From Oscillospiraceae bacterium (GTDB lineage: Bacteria; Bacillota; Clostridia; Oscillospirales; Ruminococcaceae): a stretch of 48,637 nucleotides of DNA. Location: NCBI GenBank assembly GCA_017438745.1, contig JAFRUS010000081.1, positions 1-48,637 of the forward strand, written 5' to 3'. Shown piece after piece: positions 35,366-44,015 of this stretch. The notes under the pieces were generated by a model that saw only the letters and a program-made list of their open reading frames with translations, was not told the origin of the DNA and did not search any database. The first letter of the stretch is position 1; every line of letters starts with the position of its first letter. A program made the position numbers and the translations under genes.

Positions 35366-38338
35366 ATGAACAGATTTAAAAAGAACATAGCAGCAATATG
35401 TGCAGTTTCGATGCTTGCACAGGTGGCAGTAATTCCATGCAGTGCAGAGGAAGATACTGTAGCCGCTGAGGAAGACGCTGTCGCTGGCAGACAGTTACTC
35501 GGTGAAACAGACTTTGATTACAAGATGCTTCCGTGGCATATAGTTGAAGCATCACCGGCAAAGCAGCGTTTTGAGATAACGCCTGAAGGTGAAGCGCATA
35601 TGATGATCCTCACTTCATGGGGCGAAGAAAAAGAGAAATGGGATCTTGCGTTCAGACACAAAAACCTTGATTTCAAAGCAGGACATACCTATGAGATAGA
35701 ATGTAAGGTAAAGTCAAACAGAGAAGGAATTGAACTCTGTTCGCAGATCCAGAATATTACCGGTTCAGAATACTACTGTGTGCTGAATAGAGATAAATTC
35801 CATAATGGCCATGACATGGGAGGAGAATGGGGAAGAGCCGCAAAACTCACTACTGAATATCAGACCATGAAAGGTGAGTTCAAACCGACTGAAGATCTTG
35901 AAGGTTGCGTCTGGACATTCGAATATGCAAAGGGTACACAGTACGAAGGCAACGCGCAGGACGGTGATGAACTCTGGTTTGACTATGTATCGATCATCGA
36001 CAAAGATGCTGAAGCCGGCGAGGGTAACTCATGCGACTACGGTTACACAGGACGCAAATTCAGCGGACTTGAAAACAACTGTATTTCAGTAAACCAGCTT
36101 GGATATTTCCCGAAGGCACAAAAGATCGCTGTTCTCGGTGACAATGCCGGTGACATAACACCTGACGGTGTTTGCATATCTGAAGTGAAGATCGATAAAC
36201 CGGAGCTTACTGAAGCTGTTGACTTTGAAGTTATCAACGCTTCAACAGGAGAATCAGTTTATAAAGGCAAATCATCCGAACCGAAAAAAGATCCTGATTC
36301 CGGTGATACTGTATGCAAACTTGATTTTTCTGACGTAACAGAACCGGGCAGATACTATATAAAGTCCGGTAATTACAGATCGTTTGAATTCAGAATAGCA
36401 AACGATATTTATTCCGAAAAAGGCCATGATCTTCTGACAAATTCACTGAACTACTTCTATCAGAACCGTTCAGGAATGAAAATTGAAATGCCGTATATCA
36501 CTTCAGGAGACAGAACATCCAGACCGCTTTTTAAACATGAAGCAGGACACGCTGAAGATATCGCTTCTGTTCAGAAGATCTGGCGCTGGGATTACGGCCC
36601 AGGAAAAGAAGCTGACGGGGTTTATGCTTCTTCAACTATAGACGTAACCGGCGGATGGTATGAATCTTCCGGAAATACGAAGAGCATGATAAACGGCGGC
36701 ATGGCTGTCTGGACACTTCAGAACATGTATGAAAGATCAGTTGTATCAGATGGCAGTAAGTTCGATGAAAAATCGGGTACAGTGGTCGTTCCGGAAAATG
36801 ATAATAAGGTCCCTGATATTCTCGATGAAGCTGCTTACGAACTCGACTGGATGGAAAGCATGAAGGTTGCGGAGGAGGAGCCGACATGGGGCAAGACTGC
36901 AGCCGGACTTTACTATCATGGGGTAAGAGACAGCAGATTGCAGGGAATTGCGGTGAAACCGTGGGAGTATACCGGCAAGGAAAAAGAATACGCACGAGTA
37001 GTCGAGCCTCCGACGTTTGCGGCAACTCTTAACTATGCGGCATGTGCTGCACAGGCTGCAAGGCTCTGGCATCAGTATGACTCTGTAAAAGCGAAGCACT
37101 ATTTACAAACTGCAGTCGATGCATACAAGGCTTTCCAGAGTGCTTACTATGAAGCGGATAAGGAACGGGCAACGCATCCTGATTATAAGCAAGACTGCTA
37201 TAAAGAAGATATTAGTGAGACATCTATGTATGCGAGTCAGTACAACAGTGATTATGATGACATGGATGTTCTGGACGATGCATACTGGGCAGCATGTGAA
37301 CTGTTCGTATCTGCGTCAGAAATGAATGACGATAATGTTCAGTTCTTTAAAGATGAACTTGAAAAATATGAAGGGGCATATACTGTTCCGGAAAAAATAA
37401 GGGTTACAGACCACCGTATCGAAAATAAAGAAGCAACTGCTCCGTTCAGTTACGGAAATACAGCCGGTGCAGGTACTCTTACTCTTGCACTTCACATGGA
37501 TCTTATTGATGAAAAAAATGCGGAAAAAATAACTGATTCGATAACGAAGAAAGCTTCAGAATATCTCGAAGCTGAAGATAAACAGGGTTATGGTCTGCCT
37601 TACAGTGAATACAAGGTGTATATTGATCCTAACGGCAGGGATCCACATATAGATATCTGGGGATATGAACAGGGTTCAAACGGAGCAGTACTCAATGAAG
37701 CGATTCTGATGGCGTATGCATATGACCTCACAGGCGGTGGAAATTATGCGGCTGGTGTTACCAGTGCAATGGATTATCTGCTTGGCACGAATCCGCTTTC
37801 GTTCTCATTTGTTACCGGATACGGTTCATATTCTGCCGATAATGTGAACCACTGGTTCTGGGCAAATGAGATAGACAAGAGCTTCCCGAAAGCTCCGGAT
37901 GGTGTGCTTTCAGGCGGTCCGGCTACTGCTATGAATTATTATGATCAGTATGCCCGTGCTGCAGGACTGACACACAACAATGGCGATTATATCAGAACTT
38001 CACAGAGGTGCTATGTTGATTCTGCGGAATCGGAAATTACAAACGGAACATCGCTGAGCCGTAACGCATCTCTTGCATGGGTGACTTCATTCCTGCAGGA
38101 TGTCTATGCAGATGATTCTGTTTCATATGAAAGTATCCGCGGAGACATAAATCTTGACGGAAAAGTCGATGTGACGGATCTTTCAACACTTGCGCTCGCC
38201 CTTGTTGACAAGGAAGAGCTTAAAGGTAAGAGTGCAGAAAATGCAGATGTTGACGGTGACGGCGAAGTGACACTTGCTGACCTTGCGACAATCAGACAGT
38301 ATCTTTCAAAGAAAATAACAAAATTACCGGTTGACTGA
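35366..38338 (+). CDS. GH9-4: cellulosomal family 9 protein lacking the general-base Asp, probable pseudoenzyme
   Basis: This 990-residue paralogue has signal peptide about 1-27, a short acidic stretch, CBM4-like 42-222, Ig-like from 241, GH9 about 357-912, hardly any linker (about 12 residues instead of 30-55) and dockerin 925-985 (DINLDGKVDVTD, DVDGDGEVTLAD). The DAGDH motif reads ESSGN: Glu433 and Gly436 replace the two Asp residues, so the water-activating base is gone. NPHHRYW reads NVNHWFW. The proton donor position is still Glu890 (SEITNGTSL). On current understanding of GH9 chemistry it should not hydrolyse cellulose by the normal inverting mechanism; a binding or structural role is possible. 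GAGGAG precedes the ATG. A DUF2207 gene follows after 31 bp and is probably cotranscribed. Confidence 0.93.
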   Translation: MNRFKKNIAAICAVSMLAQVAVIPCSAEEDTVAAEEDAVAGRQLLGETDFDYKMLPWHIVEASPAKQRFEITPEGEAHMMILTSWGEEKEKWDLAFRHKNLDFKAGHTYEIECKVKSNREGIELCSQIQNITGSEYYCVLNRDKFHNGHDMGGEWGRAAKLTTEYQTMKGEFKPTEDLEGCVWTFEYAKGTQYEGNAQDGDELWFDYVSIIDKDAEAGEGNSCDYGYTGRKFSGLENNCISVNQLGYFPKAQKIAVLGDNAGDITPDGVCISEVKIDKPELTEAVDFEVINASTGESVYKGKSSEPKKDPDSGDTVCKLDFSDVTEPGRYYIKSGNYRSFEFRIANDIYSEKGHDLLTNSLNYFYQNRSGMKIEMPYITSGDRTSRPLFKHEAGHAEDIASVQKIWRWDYGPGKEADGVYASSTIDVTGGWYESSGNTKSMINGGMAVWTLQNMYERSVVSDGSKFDEKSGTVVVPENDNKVPDILDEAAYELDWMESMKVAEEEPTWGKTAAGLYYHGVRDSRLQGIAVKPWEYTGKEKEYARVVEPPTFAATLNYAACAAQAARLWHQYDSVKAKHYLQTAVDAYKAFQSAYYEADKERATHPDYKQDCYKEDISETSMYASQYNSDYDDMDVLDDAYWAACELFVSASEMNDDNVQFFKDELEKYEGAYTVPEKIRVTDHRIENKEATAPFSYGNTAGAGTLTLALHMDLIDEKNAEKITDSITKKASEYLEAEDKQGYGLPYSEYKVYIDPNGRDPHIDIWGYEQGSNGAVLNEAILMAYAYDLTGGGNYAAGVTSAMDYLLGTNPLSFSFVTGYGSYSADNVNHWFWANEIDKSFPKAPDGVLSGGPATAMNYYDQYARAAGLTHNNGDYIRTSQRCYVDSAESEITNGTSLSRNASLAWVTSFLQDVYADDSVSYESIRGDINLDGKVDVTDLSTLALALVDKEELKGKSAENADVDGDGEVTLADLATIRQYLSKKITKLPVD

Positions 38339-38369
38339 AATTCTGTGTAATATCGGGGTAAGAGAAAAA

Positions 38370-40016
38370 ATGATGAAGAAACACAAAATAATTAATTTTA
38401 TAATGACCATTACGGTCATGCTCTCTGTTATATTAATACATCCGGCTGATGTACACGCTGCCGAAAAGGAATACCGCGTTGACGCAGCAGATTTTACTGT
38501 TGCTTTCAGTGAAACCGGTGAAGCAGAAATTAAGGAGCACTGGACCGTAACCTATGAGCAGGGCGATTTTACCCGATTCTACAAGGACATTTTCAATGCG
38601 TCAAATCAGCTGGAATATATAAGCGGGATAAATATCGCTGAGGTGAGCATAAACGGTGTGAAATGCGAACGTTCCCAGTCACTTGACAGGGTCAATAATC
38701 ATTTCTTCTTCGAAACCCTGGATGACAGGTTCACAATACACTGGTTCAAGGCTGCACATAATGAGACAGTTGAATATGATGTTCTTTACAGTATTCCGAA
38801 TGCAGTAAAACTGGATGAGGACAACAGGGCGGAATTCTGCTGCCGTCTGATAGGTGAGAATTTTCCGAAAACGGTACGGAATGTGTCAGCAGTTGCTTAT
38901 TTTCCAAAAAAAGACGATACAGTAACATGCAGTATTTCACAGGGCGAATATGATATGAATTCAGACGCGGTCTATCTGAATGCGGAAAACGTGAGCGGAA
39001 TGTATAAGCTGCGTTTGAATATGTCGCCTGAAGGATTCGCTGGCCTTACAAGGATAATCGATGTTTCAGTTCCGGAGAATGTTCAGCGAGCTGTTGATGA
39101 CAGCGATTCAGATGCTTTTTTTATCGTTGCTGCAGTTATCGTATTACTGGTTGTGATTGTTAAATACGGTTTCTATGTATTGGCGATAGTGTATGGGATT
39201 AAAGAAAGTAAAGCAAAAAAAATGGTTAAGAAAAATTCAAAGCGTTTCAAAAAAGCTGCTGATGAGATAGCGTCATCCGGTATACCGCTTGTATGGTATC
39301 TTCTTCCGCCTTTCAACAGACATCTTTCATCATCGAATTATGATCTGCTTTTATACGCTGGGATATTTGACCTTTGCGGAAAAGGATATATGGAAGTTTC
39401 ACCGAAAGGTCTGATCCTTAAAGAAGGTTCCGGAATGGTATGTACAGATGAGGTACAGAATAAGATGAACGACGAGTTCATTAATTTACTTTCAAGGTTG
39501 TTTACTAAAAGCCAAACCGAGGACGGTTCAGTATTTCTTTATGAAACACTGAAGAATGAGATAAAGAAGAAACGATCTGATATAGACGCTGCCATTAGTG
39601 AATTGGAAAGTGCATACTGCAGTGAAATTAAGGAAAGCCAGCTTTACAAGGAGCTTGAAGCCGGCGGAAAGATGAATGATCTGAAGCAGAATTTTAAATT
39701 ATGGAAAAAGTACGGATCGTACCTGGGCAGTAGGGTTAGTCTGTATGACTGCTTCACGCTTATAGGACGTAAAGGTAAGGTAGACTCTTATACTATGCTT
39801 TTACTTATATATAATAGACGTGAAAAGCCTTTGCGTTCAGGTGTCTCAGACGAGGATAAAGAGATGTATATGTTCCTCCGTGCATCAGATGACTGCTGGC
39901 ATCCATATGAGCAGTCCCGTTCAGACAGAAGTTCAAGTCGTTCAAAGACTTCAGGTTGTTCAAGTTGTTCGAGCTGCTCGAGCTGTTCAAGCTGCGGAGG
40001 CGGCGGCGCGGACTGA
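38370..40016 (+). CDS. DUF2207 family membrane protein with Ser/Cys-rich tail
   Basis: This 548-residue protein matches the DUF2207 (PF09972) layout: signal peptide (about 1-31), a beta-rich extracellular domain (about 32-225, YRVDAADFTVAFSETGEAEIKEHWTVTY), one or two close membrane spans (about 241-273), a cytoplasmic part, and a low-complexity C-terminus. Here the tail is a run of CSS repeats, then GGGGAD, where many relatives have only Gly/Ser. Function of the family is unknown. The ATG at 38370 is chosen, with GGGGTAAGAG upstream; the in-frame TTG at 38331 overlaps the GH9-4 stop and has no ribosome site. It probably shares the GH9-4 transcript. Confidence 0.85.
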   Translation: MMKKHKIINFIMTITVMLSVILIHPADVHAAEKEYRVDAADFTVAFSETGEAEIKEHWTVTYEQGDFTRFYKDIFNASNQLEYISGINIAEVSINGVKCERSQSLDRVNNHFFFETLDDRFTIHWFKAAHNETVEYDVLYSIPNAVKLDEDNRAEFCCRLIGENFPKTVRNVSAVAYFPKKDDTVTCSISQGEYDMNSDAVYLNAENVSGMYKLRLNMSPEGFAGLTRIIDVSVPENVQRAVDDSDSDAFFIVAAVIVLLVVIVKYGFYVLAIVYGIKESKAKKMVKKNSKRFKKAADEIASSGIPLVWYLLPPFNRHLSSSNYDLLLYAGIFDLCGKGYMEVSPKGLILKEGSGMVCTDEVQNKMNDEFINLLSRLFTKSQTEDGSVFLYETLKNEIKKKRSDIDAAISELESAYCSEIKESQLYKELEAGGKMNDLKQNFKLWKKYGSYLGSRVSLYDCFTLIGRKGKVDSYTMLLLIYNRREKPLRSGVSDEDKEMYMFLRASDDCWHPYEQSRSDRSSSRSKTSGCSSCSSCSSCSSCGGGGAD

Positions 40017-40118
40017 TAACGAGGTGTGAAATGGAAAACGAAAACTGGATGTTATTCCGATGATTGAAAGTTCAGTAAGATATGATTTCCCCATTGTTTG
40101 CGGTTTTCATGAATAGTA

Positions 40119-40147
40119 TTGATTATTCCGGCGAAAAGTGATAAAAT
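40119..40147 (+). promoter_or_regulatory. Promoter of the small dockerin-like gene
   Basis: TTGATT (40119-40124), 17 nt, TAAAAT (40142-40147), giving a leader of about 90 nt. Confidence 0.65.
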
Positions 40148-40245
40148 GTTATTTGATATATATTTCAGATCAATGTTTATGAAAACTGCGTTTATTATAT
40201 ATGATCAGTGCTTTATCGCTGATAATCAATAGGGGGTTATGAACA

Positions 40246-40881
40246 GTGAAAAAGACTAATAAAACAATGCTTACAGCAGCGATTCTTTCAGCTGCTTGTG
40301 CAGTGGCAACGCGTATTCAGCCGGAATCATATGTTGATGAGGTGTCTGCTGTGATGGCACCGGTGTATGGTCCGCCTCCAAGTTATACTACTACTGAATC
40401 AGAAACGGAAGAAACTTCGGCAGTAACCACTACACCTGTAGAGACAATGCCTGAAGAAACGACGACCTACGGACCGGTTGTGTCATCTGCTATGCCTTTA
40501 TACGGACCGCCGAGTGCTCTTTATGGCTTTGGTAATGTCAATATGGATGACAGTGTGGATATTGCCGATTATATTGAAATGAAAGATCTTGCGGTCAAGG
40601 AGCAGAATGGTGAATATTTATCTCTGATCAAAAAGAATATCGCGGATCTCAACCAGGACGGCAAGCTGGACAAGACAGATATCGCAATGATGGAACAGTA
40701 TCTGTATGGTCGTTCATCTTCACCGGAAAGAGCAGAAGTGCCGGATGGTTACTTTGTAAGCACTTCTCCTGAAGAAGTTACAACTGAAGCGGAAACCACA
40801 CTTCCGGAAACAACACGTTGGAATCAGCCGGTGGGGACGTTATATGGTCCGCCTGAAGTATTTGAACAATTTGAACATTAA
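40246..40881 (+). CDS. Small secreted dockerin-like protein with YGPP motifs
   Basis: This 211-residue protein has a signal peptide (about 1-22). A central dockerin-like pair of EF-hand loops (about 99-163: NVNMDDSVDIAD and DLNQDGKLDKTD) lies between two Thr/Glu/Pro-rich segments. The tetrapeptide YGPP or a close form recurs five times (YGPPP, YGPV, YGPPS, YGFG, YGPPE). There is no catalytic domain. It could be a free dockerin-type adaptor, a decoy for cohesins, or a calcium-dependent surface protein; none can be chosen. The start is GTG at 40246 with AGGGGG 9 nt upstream; an overlapping ATG at 40239 opens only a 6-codon frame. A strong terminator (40910-40954) follows, so it is a single-gene unit. 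Confidence 0.8.
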   Translation: MKKTNKTMLTAAILSAACAVATRIQPESYVDEVSAVMAPVYGPPPSYTTTESETEETSAVTTTPVETMPEETTTYGPVVSSAMPLYGPPSALYGFGNVNMDDSVDIADYIEMKDLAVKEQNGEYLSLIKKNIADLNQDGKLDKTDIAMMEQYLYGRSSSPERAEVPDGYFVSTSPEEVTTEAETTLPETTRWNQPVGTLYGPPEVFEQFEH

Positions 40882-40909
40882 CTGGATTTTTCAGGTTTTT
40901 ACTAAAGAT

Positions 40910-40954
40910 AAAACAGCCGCAGATGTTGCGAAATTTAACATCTGTGGCTGTTTT
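40910..40954. terminator. Terminator after the dockerin-like gene
   Basis: AAAACAGCCGCAGATGTT / AACATCTGTGGCTGTTTT: 18-bp stem with one G-U pair and a 9-nt loop. Flanking A- and T-runs make it bidirectional. Confidence 0.9.
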
Positions 40955-41020
40955 CTATATTCTGAGGCGAAGTCGAAAACGACATGCCTGCGCTTCTTAT
41001 CCACAGATTTTCACAGGGTT

Positions 41021-41095
41021 ACTACTTGACAAAGCAAAGTAGTTATGCTACAATATAATCAAGCTACTAAACAATGCAAAGTAGTGAACACCGGA
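41021..41095 (+). promoter_or_regulatory. padR promoter with probable autoregulatory operator
   Basis: TTGACA (41026-41031), 17 nt, TACAAT (41049-41054). The -35 lies inside an imperfect palindrome ACTACTT...AAAGTAGT (41021-41043), and GCAAAGTAGT is repeated downstream (41086-41095). PadR regulators commonly bind such sites at their own promoter. Confidence 0.7.
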
Positions 41096-41108
41096 AAGGA
41101 TGTTTGCC

Positions 41109-41447
41109 ATGGATAATGCACAGCTTCTGAAGGGCGTCCTTGAAGGCTGCGTACTTGCGGTAATCGCTAAAGGTGAGACCTACGGCTACGAGATAATCGG
41201 TGAACTTGAAAAAGCTGGTTTTGATGATATCGGAGAGGGGACACTCTATCCGGTGCTTACAAGGCTTGACAAGAATAAGCTGATAAAATGCCGCAGGGCG
41301 AAATCACCGCTCGGACCTGTACGCAAGTACTACAGCATAACAGATGAAGGTTCAGACGCCTTGTCAGATTTTAAAGAAAGATACAGAAAAATAAGCCGGA
41401 GTGCGGAGACTCTGCTCTATGACGATGTTCCGGCAGATAATGTGTAA
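41109..41447 (+). CDS. PadR-family transcriptional regulator
   Basis: This 112-residue winged-helix protein has the PadR core: LKGVLEGCVLAVIAKGETYGYEI, then GTLYPVLTRLDKNKLI and the wing RKYYSITDEG. It is short, as in the PadR-s2 group, with only a brief C-terminal helix. The ATG at 41109 is preferred over 41100 because GGAAAGG abuts the earlier one. It heads an operon with a DUF1048-type membrane protein (21-bp gap) and a CPBP protease. A small-molecule or membrane stress signal would be typical, but the effector is unknown. Confidence 0.93.
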   Translation: MDNAQLLKGVLEGCVLAVIAKGETYGYEIIGELEKAGFDDIGEGTLYPVLTRLDKNKLIKCRRAKSPLGPVRKYYSITDEGSDALSDFKERYRKISRSAETLLYDDVPADNV

Positions 41448-41468
41448 CGATTTGAAGGAGGTACGGAT

Positions 41469-42527
41469 ATGTATAACTCATATATGAAATATAAAAAGAA
41501 TCTTGTACCGGAGTACAGTGAAGCTTTCGGTAAGGTAGAGGATTATGTAAATTCGAATATTATCGATTCGCTGAGACAGGATGAAATACTGAACGATGTT
41601 ATAGATATTTTTCTTTCAGCTCAGAAAGACGGAAGAACAGTCGAGAATGTCATCGGAAAAGATATAATGAAGTTCTGTTCTGATCTCTGTTCGGAAGTAA
41701 GCATAAAAAGCAGGATAATCAGCGTGCTTGAATACACCATTGCTGTACTTATTATGTGCTTTGGAAGATGTGCAAAGGATCTTTTTACTGTTCTGCAGAA
41801 GATTATTGAAGGCGAAAAAATAAATCTGTTTACTTATAAGATAAATGCAACACCGTGGTTTTTCCTTTGCTGGTTTGGATCATATCTGGCGATAATGGCA
41901 GTTGGAAAAGTTATTGTTAGCAAATTCCTGAAGGTCAGCCGTGAAAAGTACAGAATGTTCAGATATTACGCTATTGCAGCGTGTGTTTTGCCGTGGATGG
42001 TAGTATACAGTCAGTTTTTCAGAGAATATGAAAACGGTACGTGCAGTGTTCTGACGGTACTGATATATTTTATCTGCAGTGGGGCTGCTTCTGTTGTGTA
42101 TTTTATACTTGCCTGTGAAAAGAGAAAAATAAACAGGGAAAGGCTTGAAGCACTTATTGAAGAGCAGTGTAAACCTGGAAGCAGATCATATAAAAATTTC
42201 GATGATCTGGAACAGAAGAAATTTAAAAATATTAACGAAAAAAATGTTCGGGAAGGAAAACCGGAGATCTCATTCGAAGAATTTCTTGATATGGAAGAAA
42301 AGAATGCCGGCAGAAAAGGACCAGCGTTTTACTTTTGCACATTTGTTCCGGTGAATCTGATCATTCTCGGACTTGGGCATATCTTATACAGTCTCGGGCA
42401 TTATGCTGAACTGATCGTTTATTCTGCTCTGCTTATTGCACTTGAGATCTACGTGATATATGTTTCCTACAGAGGTGCCAAATATACCAGAATGAAACGC
42501 CTCGCATGGATAAAATCACAAAGATAA
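41469..42527 (+). CDS. DUF1048-type membrane protein
   Basis: This 352-residue protein has an N-terminal DUF1048-like helical part (about 1-80; LNDVIDIFLSAQKDGRTVENVIGKDIMKFCSDL). Two or more membrane-helix pairs follow (about 85-150, 165-215, 290-335), with a charged cytoplasmic loop between (about 225-280). DUF1048 genes are regularly found just after padR, as here. The family's function is unknown; the pairing suggests a PadR-controlled membrane response. AAGGAGG gives a strong ribosome site. The membrane extension is longer than in the minimal family. Confidence 0.75.
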   Translation: MYNSYMKYKKNLVPEYSEAFGKVEDYVNSNIIDSLRQDEILNDVIDIFLSAQKDGRTVENVIGKDIMKFCSDLCSEVSIKSRIISVLEYTIAVLIMCFGRCAKDLFTVLQKIIEGEKINLFTYKINATPWFFLCWFGSYLAIMAVGKVIVSKFLKVSREKYRMFRYYAIAACVLPWMVVYSQFFREYENGTCSVLTVLIYFICSGAASVVYFILACEKRKINRERLEALIEEQCKPGSRSYKNFDDLEQKKFKNINEKNVREGKPEISFEEFLDMEEKNAGRKGPAFYFCTFVPVNLIILGLGHILYSLGHYAELIVYSALLIALEIYVIYVSYRGAKYTRMKRLAWIKSQR

Positions 42528-42584
42528 TTCAGTAAAAAACAGCATAACCAGTTCTTATGAAAAGAATAGCGGAGGTATTTAGCT

Positions 42585-43271
42585 ATGGAATCTGCTGAAA
42601 AGCGAATATCAAAACCCAAGGTACTTATCCTATATAGCATTGCATTTTATACAATATGGACTTTGTTTGAGTTTTTAGGGAAACCGATCATAGATGATAT
42701 TTTCCACGGAGAAATCAGTTCGCAGATTGTAAAGACGGTTATAATCAAGAACCTTGTGTGGGTTCTTCCGGCAGCACTTCTTGTGCATCATTACAGAGAC
42801 GATGTCTGTATCGGTTTGAAAGAGATGTTCACTTCAAAGGTAAAATGGCCGAAATACCTGCCTGTATTCCTGCTCTTTGTGCTTTATCCCCTTGTTACAG
42901 CGTATCTCCACAAAGGCTCACTGACATTGAACAGTGATTTTGGTGCAAAAGAAATCATAATGTATTCCTTTGTTGGCATTACGGAAGAAATGGTATTCCG
43001 CGGCTGGCTGCTGAATGCCATGGCCGGCAAAGAGCGACAGAATCAGTGGAAAGCGATACTGCTCAGTTCACTGATGTTCGTGGCAATCCATATTCCCACC
43101 TGGACGATTCACGGCGAATTGGCTGGGGTTTTTCTTCATTTCGGATTCGTTCAGGTCATCATTCTCAGCGTCATATTCAGCGTTACATTTCTGAAAAGCA
43201 GAAATATCCTTGTACCTGTGGCACTGCACATGATATTTGATTTCCTGATGGATATGTTCTGCTTCGGATAA
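42585..43271 (+). CDS. CPBP-family intramembrane glutamic protease (CAAX protease-like)
   Basis: This 228-residue multi-span membrane protein has the family's catalytic motifs: Glu134-Glu135-x-x-x-Arg139 (ITEEMVFRGW), His169 in the FVAIHIP motif, and a third motif with His near residue 216 (PVALHMIFDF). About six to seven hydrophobic segments are seen. Relatives process prenylated proteins in eukaryotes and mature or degrade peptides, or give bacteriocin immunity, in bacteria; the substrate here is unknown. GGAGG precedes the ATG. It is the third gene of the padR operon. Confidence 0.92.
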   Translation: MESAEKRISKPKVLILYSIAFYTIWTLFEFLGKPIIDDIFHGEISSQIVKTVIIKNLVWVLPAALLVHHYRDDVCIGLKEMFTSKVKWPKYLPVFLLFVLYPLVTAYLHKGSLTLNSDFGAKEIIMYSFVGITEEMVFRGWLLNAMAGKERQNQWKAILLSSLMFVAIHIPTWTIHGELAGVFLHFGFVQVIILSVIFSVTFLKSRNILVPVALHMIFDFLMDMFCFG

Positions 43272-43323
43272 AATGAAAAAGGAGATTACTGCGAAAAAAT
43301 TCATAAAAAAAGGTCTTTAAGGT

Positions 43324-43458
43324 GCAATAAATCAGATAAAGAATAGGAACTATACTGAAAAACTGAAGGCGTTCAGCGGAGAACTTCTTCTTGTCGGAAT
43401 CAATTATGATAAGGAAAACAGGAAGCACGAATGCCGGATTGAAAAGATCATAAAATGA
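43324..43458 (+). pseudogene. C-terminal remnant of an AAA-ATPase-like/PDDEXK family gene
   Basis: The frame from 43324 reads AINQIKNRNYTEKLKAFSG, then ELLLVGINYDKENRKHECRI and EKIIK, then stop. This is the typical C-terminus of the family represented at 1919-3607. The same frame upstream has a stop at 43318, and only 15 codons from an ATG at 43273. The ATPase and nuclease core are absent, so this is a decayed fragment. Confidence 0.75.
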
Positions 43459-43472
43459 TTTGCAATATATTA

Positions 43473-43595
43473 AAAACAAGACATGAAGAGCGATCTTCAT
43501 GTTTTGTTTTTTAAAATAGAACGCCGCAGGCGTACCGATTGAAAGGTGGTGCCTGCGGCACAATTTTAATTCAGATGCACGGAGCGCATCTGAAT
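43473..43595. terminator. Three consecutive hairpins
   Basis: AAAACAAGACATGAAGA / TCTTCATGTTTTGTTTT with T-run (43473-43510) is a good terminator. GCCGCAGGC / GCCTGCGGC (43523-43559) and ATTCAGATGC / GCATCTGAAT (43569-43595) follow without T-runs. They lie in decayed sequence after the padR operon. Confidence 0.75.
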
Positions 43596-43708
43596 TTGGT
43601 AATACTTCATGCCCTGTACTTTAGGACAGTAGGCATAGAGAAGTTTTCAGGCAAACATTGTAAGACAGGTACAGCAAGCTATAAATAATTACCGAAAGGG
43701 TGCTTACA

Positions 43709-43931
43709 ATGATTGATATGATTTACAATCTCCGTGTGGGTGATATTCACGCTGCTGAGTTCTCGGACGAGTTTAACAAGCTGTGTATACCCTTTGAAAA
43801 TTCGCTGAGTGAGGAGCAGATCGATGTGTTCCACAAGATACTTGATTGTGTCTGCCGCCGCTGTGATGAGGACTGCGTACAAGGTCGGTTTCAAGGACGG
43901 GGCGGCTTTAATGTTTGAGGTTCAGGAGTAA
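43709..43931 (+). pseudogene. Small DUF6809-like gene with a frameshift near 43875
   Basis: The frame from the ATG at 43709 (GAAAGGG upstream) reads MIDMIYNLRVGDIHAAEF and continues to a stop at 43916-43918. Its last residues (QGRFQGRGGFNV) look out of frame. The next frame from 43878 reads YKVGFKDGAALMFEVQE and stop (43931), the expected end for DUF6809-type proteins of about 73 residues. One extra base near 43875 would explain this. It may be a mutation, a sequencing error or, less likely, a programmed shift. Confidence 0.6.
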
Positions 43932-43950
43932 TCACATATAACTATTGAGG

Positions 43951-43988
43951 AAAGGTCTTATCTCTGTGATATGGGGATAAGGCTTTTT
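43951..43988 (+). terminator. Terminator after the DUF6809-like gene
   Basis: AAAGGTCTTATC / GATAAGGCTTT stem with wobble pairs, followed by T5. Confidence 0.75.
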
Positions 43989-44015
43989 CTTTTCAAGTGA
44001 TACACTTTTGGGGAT

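Noticed and set aside
38331..38369. TTG start at 38331 for the DUF2207 gene
   Set aside because: It overlaps the GH9-4 stop, has no ribosome site and adds residues before an otherwise normal signal peptide; the ATG at 38370 is better.
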